From: Candidatus Poribacteria bacterium
GTDB lineage: Bacteria; Poribacteria; WGA-4E; WGA-3G
Assembly: GCA_012270865.1 (NCBI GenBank)
Contig: JAAXHL010000132.1
Location: 104,724-168,723, forward strand
DNA length: 64,000 nt
Direction: 5' to 3'
The notes under the pieces were generated by a model, which saw only the letters and a program-made list of their open reading frames with translations, ran no database searches and was not told the DNA's origin. The stretch's first letter is position 1; every line of letters begins with the position of its first letter. Shown here piece after piece: positions 36,085 through 45,300 of this stretch. The translations under genes and the position numbers were made by a program.

Positions 36085-38196
36085 CTATTCCCTAAAAAGC
36101 GTGTGATGACTGGGGAAGGGTGTGTTCTCAGGCCAGTACTTCCTAAAGGTCCTGATATCTACGTCTAATGCCGTAGCCGCTTCCGCAGGGTCGGTGTATA
36201 GGTATGGTGCCCGGCGATAGATATTCCATTCAATTTGCGCAAAAGTCATCCCACCAAAATAGATACAGCCATGATCTTTATCCAAACGCTTAGATAGCAC
36301 TTTTAAAGCGAGGTGAACAGCCTGTTTCTGACCGTTCAGACTTTTGTTTCGCCATGCTGGACGCGAGAAATTCTCCAAAATGAAAAGGTTGATAGGTTCC
36401 GTAAGAAGTTTTCTGATCTGGTCATAAGGAAACCGTTCGAGCCGGCGCGAAGCCTCTATAGATGTGGCGAGTGAATCATCACCTTCTGTCCGATACGACA
36501 GCCACCTCTCAAGCTTCACAAGCGAAATACGCAACTCTCTCGCTGCTTTCTCTCTGTCTCCGCCATAACTTTTTACGGCTTCGTGTAGCACTGCAGTCAG
36601 GCTGCCTTTGCGGGTTCTTCCTTTTATACTGATAGGCTCAGCTTCTTCTATGGGGTCGGAACTATACCGAAGGTTTGATAACTGAGAATTGGCATCGTCA
36701 ATCACCCGCTTAATCCAGTCGTCCGAGAAGATTGGAATCTCTAAGTCTTCCGTATTATATTCGAGCCGCCAATCATAAATTTCGCGTTCCGCCCTATTAG
36801 CACGGGCGCGGCCATCAGTAGAGAACGCTTGCCACCACTCGTCGATTTGACGATCAGTAATACCTGACGCTCCATCAGAGAGAAACTGACAGAACTGTCC
36901 TTCAGAGAAAAACTGACAGAACACCATGACCGGCAAATCAAGCAGGTTTCCATATATCGGTGTTTCTCGCGTTTCCGAAGATCGGGTTTCTGGTTCGCTC
37001 CGCTCTGAACCTTCATCTCCACTATACGTTCGGATTTCTTGCGGGAGGTCACTCGGCATAATCACCTCGCCTTGGGAAGTGACTGTCGCGCTTTCGAGGC
37101 ATCTCTCTAACTCTCGAACATTGCCCGGCCAGTTATACGTTTGGAGCAATCCCATCGCCTCTTCAGAAATATCGGACCTTGCCCTCTCATTTTCTGCCTC
37201 AATACGCTGCAGAAAGTACGTGACCAGTAACGGAATATCCACCAACCGTTCCCGTAAGGGCGGCAGAGGTATCTGATGTCCACAGAGACGGTAGTACAAA
37301 TCCTCTCGGAATGTTCCTTGCGCCACCATTTCCCGCAAGTTCTGATGCGTAGCACTGATGACGCGCACATCCACGCTGCGTGTCCGCGTGCCGCCTACGC
37401 GTTGGACCTCTCTTTCTTGCAAGACATTGAGGAGCGTCTCTTGTAGGGATAGACTCATATTGCTGACTTCATCAAGGAAAAGCGTGCCGCCATCAGCCTG
37501 TTCAAACGCGCCAGGACGCTCCGATTCCGCACCCGTGAACGCGCCTCTTTCATGACCGAGTAGTTCAGCTTCACGGAGTTCATGAGGCACCGCGCCACAA
37601 TCAACTGAAACAAACGGCGCGTCTGCACGTTCACTCTCTTGGTGAATGAGGCGCGCAACCAGCCCTTTCCCGGTGCCTGTTTCACCCTCAAGCAGCACTG
37701 AAATGTTAAAGCAGGCTGAAGATCCTATTTCTCTATTCAACTCAAACATCGCTTCGCTCTCCCCAACGAGAGCATACGCCTCCTCAGGCATTTCTTCTTC
37801 AGTTTCTTCTTCAGGAAATGAGAATGTGTTGTTTCGGCTATCTATCCGTCTAAACGCCCGATCAACTGCCCTACGGATACCTTCCATATCAGTGTACCTC
37901 GACAAAACCTCTAAGGCACCCAGACGCGTTGCCTTTCTCGCTGTTTGGACCCCCGCTCCAATCACAATTACAATAACCTGTGGGTGTTCCTGCTTAATTC
38001 TCCCTAACGCAGCCAAACCTCTTCTCGCTGACAATTCCACATTCAGCAAGACCACTTTTAAATTTTCGGATGCGTTAATCTTTTCCAAGCCCTCATCAAC
38101 GCTCCCAACAGTGACAGGGGAATAACCCTCGGTCCTTAGGAAATACTCCAAGGCATCAGAACTTTGATTGTCATCAATAATTAATACTTCTCTCAT
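36085..38196 (-). CDS. sigma-54 enhancer-binding regulator with degenerate receiver
   Basis: 703 residues from the ATG at 38194-38196 (AGGAGA upstream). Residues 1-120 are a response-regulator receiver: the acidic pair in LIIDDN is present, but the phospho-acceptor Asp is Asn in VVLLNVELSA (residue 52). Residues about 140-380 are an AAA+ domain with Walker A GETGTGKG, the sigma-54 contact loop GAFTGA and Walker B LFLDEV. The remaining 320 residues include a helix-turn-helix-like stretch GGDREKAARELRISLVKLER and a further unknown domain after it, an unusual position since the DNA-binding motif normally ends the protein. It is divergent from two sigma-54 promoter modules (38394-39088) and probably binds their triple sites. 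Confidence 0.9.
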   Translation of the reverse strand: MREVLIIDDNQSSDALEYFLRTEGYSPVTVGSVDEGLEKINASENLKVVLLNVELSARRGLAALGRIKQEHPQVIVIVIGAGVQTARKATRLGALEVLSRYTDMEGIRRAVDRAFRRIDSRNNTFSFPEEETEEEMPEEAYALVGESEAMFELNREIGSSACFNISVLLEGETGTGKGLVARLIHQESERADAPFVSVDCGAVPHELREAELLGHERGAFTGAESERPGAFEQADGGTLFLDEVSNMSLSLQETLLNVLQEREVQRVGGTRTRSVDVRVISATHQNLREMVAQGTFREDLYYRLCGHQIPLPPLRERLVDIPLLVTYFLQRIEAENERARSDISEEAMGLLQTYNWPGNVRELERCLESATVTSQGEVIMPSDLPQEIRTYSGDEGSERSEPETRSSETRETPIYGNLLDLPVMVFCQFFSEGQFCQFLSDGASGITDRQIDEWWQAFSTDGRARANRAEREIYDWRLEYNTEDLEIPIFSDDWIKRVIDDANSQLSNLRYSSDPIEEAEPISIKGRTRKGSLTAVLHEAVKSYGGDREKAARELRISLVKLERWLSYRTEGDDSLATSIEASRRLERFPYDQIRKLLTEPINLFILENFSRPAWRNKSLNGQKQAVHLALKVLSKRLDKDHGCIYFGGMTFAQIEWNIYRRAPYLYTDPAEAATALDVDIRTFRKYWPENTPFPSHHTLFRE

Positions 38197-38393
38197 CAAC
38201 TTTGTCTCCTGTGTTCGCTATCAATGAACCTGCAACCTAAAATTTCACGGTATGATAGCGCGGGATTCAGTTGTTTTTCCTATCTGCAACGAAGGTTCCT
38301 TAGACAGACTGATGGTGTCTCTGTAGCATAAGAACCCGAGACCCATCTCTGGCGGTGGACACTTTGATAAAATATCTTACATCCAACTATTTC

Positions 38394-38506
38394 TGCAAAA
38401 CCTATGCTGATTTTTACAAAACTTGTGCCGAATTTTACAAAACTTGTGCTGGAATCTCCGTTTCCGCCCCTAATCTTGCCGAAATTTGCTTGGCATAAAT
38501 CTTGCT
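38394..38506 (+). promoter_or_regulatory. sigma-54 promoter module 1 with three 21-bp-spaced sites
   Basis: Three copies of a T[AG]CAAAAC-N2-TGC motif start at 38394, 38415 and 38436, exactly 21 bases (two helical turns) apart. A near-consensus sigma-54 element, TGGCATAAATCTTGCT, lies at 38491-38506, 55 bases from the start of the third site. The arrangement is repeated exactly at 38976-39088. No convincing gene follows this copy for over 600 bases. Confidence 0.8.
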
Positions 38507-38975
38507 CCTACACTTTGTGCGCGTTCGGTAACAAACACAAAACAGCAGGCAAAAAGTGCGTGAAAAATATTCATGAACCATCAAAATTCGTCGGATAGTG
38601 GCTGCAATTTATACAAAAATTGGGCGAATAAGAAAAAAACGTTGTATTTTATTTTTATTTCTGCTACAATCCATTTTGGCATCCGTAAAATCCTTTACAG
38701 GTGGTTCGGCGAGAGGGCTAGTCTCCCGAACCGCGGCACTGCCAAGCTGAGATTGCCAGTGCGTGTTTAAGTATATCATACATCGAGACCGATGTATATG
38801 GTATTTTAAACAGCGTCGTAATTTTACTCGATTTTTTTCGGAAAATCTTGTATCCCTACGAATGGACCTTGGAGACGGATTACCGGGGTAGATCCCTCTA
38901 CCTCCCGTCTCCACCCAACTGGCAATTGTTGGGTATGTATCTGGAAATACAACGTCCAAATTCCACAACCTTCTC
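38507..38975. other. spacer between the two promoter modules, hairpin-rich
   Basis: No convincing protein gene. Contains three successive stems between 38700 and 38912. It would be transcribed from promoter module 1 and could give a structured RNA, or the stems may be inserted repeats. Confidence 0.5.
38700..38912. repeat. cluster of three GC-rich hairpins
   Basis: Stem 1 pairs GGTTCGG with CCGAACC around a GAGAGGGCTAGTCTC core (38700-38733). Stem 2 pairs CACTGCCAA with TTGCCAGTG (about 38737-38761). Stem 3 pairs GGAGACGG with CCGTCTCC and has an inner GGGTAGA/TCTACC stem (38871-38912). All are of the class seen as cargo in the MITEs. Confidence 0.65.
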
Positions 38976-39088
38976 TACAAAACTGATGCAGATTTTTACA
39001 AAGTTTCTGTAAATTTTTACACCACTTATGCTGGAATCGTCATTTTGCCACCTAATATTGGCAAAATTGGCGTGGCATGCATCTTGCT
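38976..39088 (+). promoter_or_regulatory. sigma-54 promoter module 2 upstream of the first WD40 gene
   Basis: Sites start at 38976 (TACAAAACTGATGC), 38997 (TACAAAGTTTCTGT) and 39018 (TACACCACTTATGC), again 21 bases apart. The sigma-54 element TGGCATGCATCTTGCT is at 39073-39088, 55 bases from the third site start, and the WD40 ATG follows 65 bases later with AGGAG. The likely activator is the enhancer-binding protein encoded at 36085-38196. Confidence 0.83.
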
Positions 39089-39153
39089 ATTATTCCGATA
39101 ATAGAAAAATAATCTCAATATTTCTGAACAACAAAACATAAGGAGAATTGATC

Positions 39154-42100
39154 ATGAGAACGACTTTGGTTTCTACGCTTGTATTATTCACGCTTTCACT
39201 TTTCACTTTACTACCGAACAGTTTTGCACAAGACTACACGCAATGGCATTTACCGGAAGGTGCCAAAGTCCGCCTCGGTAAAGGCAAGATAAATGAAGTA
39301 GCGTATTCACCGGATGGTGCGTTGCTTGCTGTGGCAAGTACCATCGGTATATGGTTATATGATACGGGCACGTTTGAAGAGGTTGCCCTGCTCACAGGAC
39401 ATACGCGCCGTGTCTCAAGTGTCTCGTTCAGCCCGGATGGGCAGACGCTCGCAACAGGGAGTTCAGATAGAACGGTTCGGTTCTGGGACGTTGCGACTGG
39501 CACACTCAAAAACACGATCGATCATAGACGCCCGGTTGAGAGTATATCGTTCAGTCCAGATGGGCAGACACTCGCAACGGGGGGTTATTACTGGGCGGCT
39601 GGTTTATGGGACGTTGCCACGGGCACACTGAAACACACGCTCCAACATACGAACTTGGTCAGGAGTGTCGCGTTCAGCCCGGATGGAAATACACTCGCAA
39701 CGAGGAGTGGGGACAGGGACAGCACGGCTCACTTATGGGATGTTGCCACGAGCACACTGAAACACACGCTCGAACATACGCGCGATGTCAATAGTGTCTC
39801 GTTCAGCCCAGATGGGCAGACGCTCGCAACAGGAAGTTACGGGATGGTTGGTTTATGGGACGTTGCCACAGGCACACTCAAAAACACACTCACAGAACAT
39901 ACGTCCTCGGTCGGGAGTGTCTCGTTCAGTCCAGATGGGCAGACGCTCGCAACAGGGAGTGGGCAAACGGTTGGTTTATGGGACGTTGCCACGGGCACAC
40001 TCAAAAATACACTCACAGGACATCCGGCCTCGGTCGGGAGTGTCTCGTTCAGTCCAGATGGGCAGACACTCGCAACGCTCGCAACGGGCGGTGGGGATGG
40101 CACGGTTCGCTTATGGGACGTTGCCACGGCCACACTGAACAGGACGCTCACAGAACATACGGGCGGTGTCAGGAGTGTATCGTTCAGCCCAGATGGTCAG
40201 ACGCTCGCAACAGGGAGTTTTGACTGGACGGCTCAGTTATGGAACGTTGCGACTGGCACACTGAAACACACACTCACAGGACATACGAGCTGGGTCTGGG
40301 GTGTCTCGTTCAGTCCGGATGGTCAGACGCTCGCAACGGGGAGTATTGACTGGACGGCTGGTTTATGGGATGTTGCCACTGGCACACTGAAAAGGACGCT
40401 CAAACATTCGGGCGGTGTCGAGAGTGTCTCATTCAGTCCGGATGGTCAGACGCTCGCAACCGGGACTTGGCACGACAACAAGGCTCATTTATGGGACGTT
40501 GCGACTGGCACGCTGAAACACACGCTCGAACATCTGGACAGGGTCCCCAGTGTCTCGTTCAGCCCGGATGGGCAAACGCTCGCAACGGGGAGCGGGGACG
40601 GCACGGTTCGGTTATGGGATGCTGCCACTGGCACACTCAAACACACGCTCGAACATACGCACGGTGTCAATAGTGTCTCATTCAGCCCGGATGGGGAGAC
40701 GCTCGCAACAGGGAGTGGGGACACGGCTGGTTTATGGGACGTTGCCACGAGCACACTGAAACACACACTCGAACATAGGCGCGGTTACCCTGTCAATAGT
40801 GTCTCGTTTAGTCCGGATGGGCAGACACTCGCAACAGGGAGCGAGGACGACACGGCTGGTTTATGGGACGTTGCCACGGGCACACTGAAAAGGACGCTCA
40901 CAGGACATACGTCCTCGGTCGAGAGTGTCTCGTTCAGTCCGGATGGGGGGACGCTCGCAACAGGAAGTGCGGACGGCACGGTGCTGTTGTGGGATTTCAT
41001 GCCTACACCTCCCGCGGATGTCGACGCTGTTCCAGATTTAGTGGCATACTACCCGTTTGATAATAATTCAGAAGATGCCTCTGGAAATGGCAACCACGGA
41101 CAAATCACAGGCACAACCACCTATGTTGAAGGCAAATTTGGAGATGCGATAGCACTCAATGGAGGTGACTACGTCGAAATGGAAGCCTCCGATTCGCTCC
41201 ACAGTGATCTTTTCAAAGCCGACCCGTTCACACTTGCTGTTTGGATTTATCCGCAAACGGGAGTTGGTTACCAACACGTCTGGCGGAGTTTACCCATAGA
41301 AGCCGGGCATAACACCTTATTCATTTTTGAAGACACAGGAATCATCTCTTGGCGAGGAGTTGTTGGTGGTGTATGGTCATGGGGCGATCTCTGTGAGACC
41401 GGTCCCGGTGTCTTTGAAACGGATACTTGGGTACACGTAGCCGTCACAAACGATGGCGATAAATTTAGGATTTATGCCGATGGCGTGTTAGTCGCTGAGA
41501 CAGATTTTCAAGAAACGGATGGCGGGAACACCACTTACCGCATTGGTGATCTTTCAAACCCTTTAATAATAGACGATTACGCCATCTTCTCCAAGGCATT
41601 GAGCGAAGAAGAAATCAATCTGATTATTAATCAAGGCGTTGCGTCGTTTGTGATGGAACAAGTTGTTGACAGTGGTGATGTCAATGATGTCAATAAGGAC
41701 GGTGTTGTCAATATCCTGGACCTTGTCGTTCTTGCACAGGCATTCGGTGAAACGGGTGAAAACGCTGCGGATGTCAACGGTGATGGCGTTGTCAACATTC
41801 AAGACCTCGTCGCCATCGCAGCAGCAATCGGACAAGTCGCCGCTTCCCCTTCTGCCATTCGTCAGCAAGCACCACCACACCTGACACAGGAAGAAGTGCA
41901 GCACTGGCTCACCCAAGCGCGGCAGTTAAACCTGACAGATACGAAGGCACAACGCGGCATCCTCTTCTTGGAGCATCTCCTATCAGCATTGATGCCAAAA
42001 GAGACGGCACTTTTGCCAAATTATCCGAACCCGTTCAACCCTGAGACGTGGATACCGTATCAGTTAGCACAGTCCGCAGATGTGGCACTAACGATCTACG

Positions 42101-42291
42101 ACATCCACGGGCGCGTGGTGCGTGATTTGGATTTAGGGCATCAACGCGCAGGGACGTACTATAGTCGGAGCCGTGCGGCGTATTGGGATGGCAGAAACGC
42201 ACAAGGCGAGTCTGTCGCAAGTGGTGTCTATTTCTATACGTTGACTGCTGGCGACTTCACCGCCACGCGGAAACTGCTGATACGGAAGTAG
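39154..42291 (+). CDS. giant secreted WD40-LamG-dockerin protein with FlgD-like sorting tail
   Basis: 1045 residues from the ATG at 39154, eight bases after AGGAG. Signal peptide MRTTLVSTLVLFTLSLFTLL. Fourteen WD40 blades (about 35-612), nearly all with SVSFSPDGQTLATGS and LWDVATGTLKHTL, enough for two seven-bladed propellers. Then a LamG domain (about 625-830: LVAYYPFDNNSEDASGNGNH), two dockerin-like calcium loops (VNKDGVVNILDLV and VNGDGVVNIQDLV, about 845-890), and a FlgD-like/T9SS type A-like tail beginning NYPNPFNPETWIPYQLA and ending TATRKLLIRK. An exported surface protein for adhesion or complex formation. The sigma-54 module upstream probably controls it. One blade has a nine-base duplication (LATLAT). 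Confidence 0.92.
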   Translation: MRTTLVSTLVLFTLSLFTLLPNSFAQDYTQWHLPEGAKVRLGKGKINEVAYSPDGALLAVASTIGIWLYDTGTFEEVALLTGHTRRVSSVSFSPDGQTLATGSSDRTVRFWDVATGTLKNTIDHRRPVESISFSPDGQTLATGGYYWAAGLWDVATGTLKHTLQHTNLVRSVAFSPDGNTLATRSGDRDSTAHLWDVATSTLKHTLEHTRDVNSVSFSPDGQTLATGSYGMVGLWDVATGTLKNTLTEHTSSVGSVSFSPDGQTLATGSGQTVGLWDVATGTLKNTLTGHPASVGSVSFSPDGQTLATLATGGGDGTVRLWDVATATLNRTLTEHTGGVRSVSFSPDGQTLATGSFDWTAQLWNVATGTLKHTLTGHTSWVWGVSFSPDGQTLATGSIDWTAGLWDVATGTLKRTLKHSGGVESVSFSPDGQTLATGTWHDNKAHLWDVATGTLKHTLEHLDRVPSVSFSPDGQTLATGSGDGTVRLWDAATGTLKHTLEHTHGVNSVSFSPDGETLATGSGDTAGLWDVATSTLKHTLEHRRGYPVNSVSFSPDGQTLATGSEDDTAGLWDVATGTLKRTLTGHTSSVESVSFSPDGGTLATGSADGTVLLWDFMPTPPADVDAVPDLVAYYPFDNNSEDASGNGNHGQITGTTTYVEGKFGDAIALNGGDYVEMEASDSLHSDLFKADPFTLAVWIYPQTGVGYQHVWRSLPIEAGHNTLFIFEDTGIISWRGVVGGVWSWGDLCETGPGVFETDTWVHVAVTNDGDKFRIYADGVLVAETDFQETDGGNTTYRIGDLSNPLIIDDYAIFSKALSEEEINLIINQGVASFVMEQVVDSGDVNDVNKDGVVNILDLVVLAQAFGETGENAADVNGDGVVNIQDLVAIAAAIGQVAASPSAIRQQAPPHLTQEEVQHWLTQARQLNLTDTKAQRGILFLEHLLSALMPKETALLPNYPNPFNPETWIPYQLAQSADVALTIYDIHGRVVRDLDLGHQRAGTYYSRSRAAYWDGRNAQGESVASGVYFYTLTAGDFTATRKLLIRK

Positions 42292-42318
42292 GATAGCCGA
42301 TTGAAAGCGCGCACTATA

Positions 42319-42346
42319 GGTCGGGCGGTTTCCGAACCGCCCAACC
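42319..42346. repeat. GC-rich palindrome between the two WD40 genes
   Basis: GGTCGGGCGGTT pairs with AACCGCCCAACC, leaving TCCG in the loop. It lies in the 79-base gap after the first WD40 stop codon, and could stabilise or terminate the transcript. Same class as the MITE B cargo. Confidence 0.6.
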
Positions 42347-42370
42347 CATGCCAAAAAGGAGCATTTTATC

Positions 42371-45300
42371 ATGAAAACGACTTTGATTTGGACGCTGATA
42401 TTGTTTACATTATCACTTTTTATGGTATTACCACACGCCGCTGCGGTAAACCCTACAAAATTGGGGCTACCGGAAGGCACGGTAGCTCGGCTGGGCATGG
42501 GCAAAATTAACGACATACAGTATTCGCCGGATGGCAAACATTTAGCCGTTGCCAGTAGTGTTGGGGTTTGGATCTACGACGCACAGACAGGCGAAGTCAT
42601 CAACTTGATCACTTCCACTGACAGGATAGCTGCAGGAGAGCAGGAGCCACAATTAAGTGCTATCAAGTCCATTTCATTCAGCCCAGATGGGCAGCTACTG
42701 GCGATTGCTACGCAACGCAACAACGTCCGGATATGGGATGTTAACCTCGGCAGATACCGCCACACTTACTGGGTCTCAGGGCTCCAAAGTCTTTCATTCA
42801 GCCCGGATGGAAACATTTTGGCGAGCGGAGGCACTGAGGTTTTGTTATGGGATCCGGAAACAGGGGCAAGGATACCCCGCCAGCACTTCTCTATAGCACT
42901 AACGGCTTTTAGCCGTATCAATAGCGTCGTATTCAGCCCAGATGGACAGACACTCGCGAGTGCAGATGATAACCAGACCGTGCATTTATGGAATGCGACA
43001 ACCGGTGGTGAACCTATCCACACATTCACAGCGCATACGGATAAAGTGCTGAGCGTCGCGTTTAGTCCGGATGGACAGACACTCGCGAGCGCAAGTGATG
43101 ATGAAACCGTGCGTTTATGGAATGTGCAAACGGGTGAACCCATCCACACATTCAGTGCTTACTCGTCTCAGCAGTGTGTTGCGTTCAGTCCGGATGGAAA
43201 CATTTTGGCGATTGGAAGGTTCGGAAGTATTGATCTATGGGACGTGGAGACAACTCAGAGACACCACACCCTCTATGGGTATAGTGGGGCCGTAACAGGT
43301 GTCTCGTTTAGTCCGGACGGTCAAACGCTTGCTGGGGGGTCTGATGCGGGTGTCCTCCGTCTGTGGGATGTGCAAACGGGTGAACTGCGCCCTATAATCA
43401 CCGAAAACATCAGTCGCATCCAGGGGATCTCATTTAGTCCGGATGGTCAGACGCTTGCAATTCGGGATAGCATAAGAAACGTCCATTTATGGAACGCGAG
43501 AACCGAGGCACTGCATCACACACCACTTATTAGCGATAGTATGGCGTTCAGTCCAGATGGTCAGGTATTGGCGAACCAATCGTATAACACTATCGATTTA
43601 TGGGATTTACGAACCGAGGCACTTCTTCATACTATCACACGAGATGGAATCAGCAGGGGGGTCTCGTTTAGTCCTGATAGTCAGATGATCGCGGCTATAG
43701 ATGCGAATGGTGTTGTACTAATTTGGGATGTAGAGACCAAGACGCTGCTCCATACCCTCATTGCAGCGAGGACAAGTAGGATCTCGTTTAGTCCTGATAG
43801 TCAGATGATCGCAGGTACAACTCAGACGGATGTCCACTTATGGGATACAAAAACAGGCGATATACTTCAGGAGTTTACAGGCGGAAGAACAATAAATAGC
43901 ATCGCGTTCAGCCCTGATAGTCAGACGCTCGCAATTGCAAGTCGGACGGATGTCTACTTATGGGATACAAAAACAGGCGATATACTTCAGGAGTTCACAG
44001 GAAGAAGTGTGGTATGGGACATGGCGTTCAGTCCGAATGGTCAGGTGTTGGCTGTTGGTACATTAGCAGGCGTTCGTTTATGGGATGCGAAAACCGGGGA
44101 AATCCTTCAGACGCTCCAAGAAAATTCCGCCGAAAGTGTGGCGTTCAGTCCGGGTGGTAAAACCTTGGCATGCTCTCAGCAGTATTCGGCGACTTTATGG
44201 GATACGGAGACCGGGGAACTCCTACAAAAACTTAATGGGCATACGGATTCTGTCGTGAGTGTGGCGTTCAGTCCGCTGGGTCGAACGCTCGCAAGCCTGA
44301 GTTTAGATGGCACGGTGCTGCTCTGGGAGGTCATACCCGACCCCGCAGAAACCGACAGTATCGCGCCCCCTAACGATGTCAGCGATACCGTGGATATTTC
44401 TGAATATACCACAACAGTGAGTTTGCCTGAAGGTGCTAAAACGCGTATCGGTAAGGGAACACTGCTTGATATGCAATATACCTCAGATGGTAAGTATCTG
44501 AAAGTTACGTCCAGTACAGGGCGATGGATATATGACACTGAGACGTATCAAGAATTGGGGATGCAAGCCTTCCCTAAGTCTATAATTGCTGAAAGAATGG
44601 CGACGGATATCACCAAATACGTTGTGATCAGTCCAGACGGCACCACTGTCGCGCGTCAAACTGAGAACCTCCGCCTTATCCATCTCTGGGATGTGGAGAC
44701 AGATACACCCTTACACACCATTACTGGAAATCTAAATCTAAGGGATCATCTTTTAGCATTCAGCCCGGATGGCAAAAAATTGGTGATCGGAAATGGTGCT
44801 GCAGCCTATCTTTGGGATGTAGAGACAGGCAGCCTGCTACACACCTTCGCGGACACCTATTCCCAAAGTTACTCTGGCAACAACTACTGTTTCAGCCCGG
44901 ATGGTACGATGCTCGCATTGGGGGATCCCTTTCATATCCATCTTTGGGATGTAGAACGCGGGAACCTCCTGCGCACCTTTGTGAAAACGGTGAACACTCG
45001 CTCCAGTATCGCATTCAGCCCAGATGGTAAAACGCTCGCAACTGGCGTGACTGAGGGCAACCTTGGCGACATGATCCATATATGGGATGTCGAAACAGAG
45101 ACATTCCTACGGAACCTCAATAAAAGAGAACACACCTATGGAAGCGGCGCGACCTATAGCCTCGCGTTTAGTTCGGATGGCAGAACACTTGCAGGCGGAC
45201 AGGCTGATGGGAATATCTCTCTCTGGGCGGTTGAGGCAGGGACATTTCTGCGCGCAACCCCTGCGGTTGCGAATTCTATAGGTTCACATACTATTCTTAA

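Noticed and set aside
38394..38449. Triple repeats as plasmid-type replication iterons
   Set aside because: Only three short copies, followed at fixed distance by a sigma-54 element, with an enhancer-binding protein gene nearby and no rep gene; regulatory sites explain them better.
38404..38770. Small rightward open frames after promoter module 1
   Set aside because: They start before or across the promoter and hairpins, have no ribosome sites and no recognisable product.
39234..42220. Many open frames on both strands across the WD40 genes
   Set aside because: They are shadows caused by the repeated blade sequence and lack ribosome sites; the same holds for frames opposite the larger WD40 gene.
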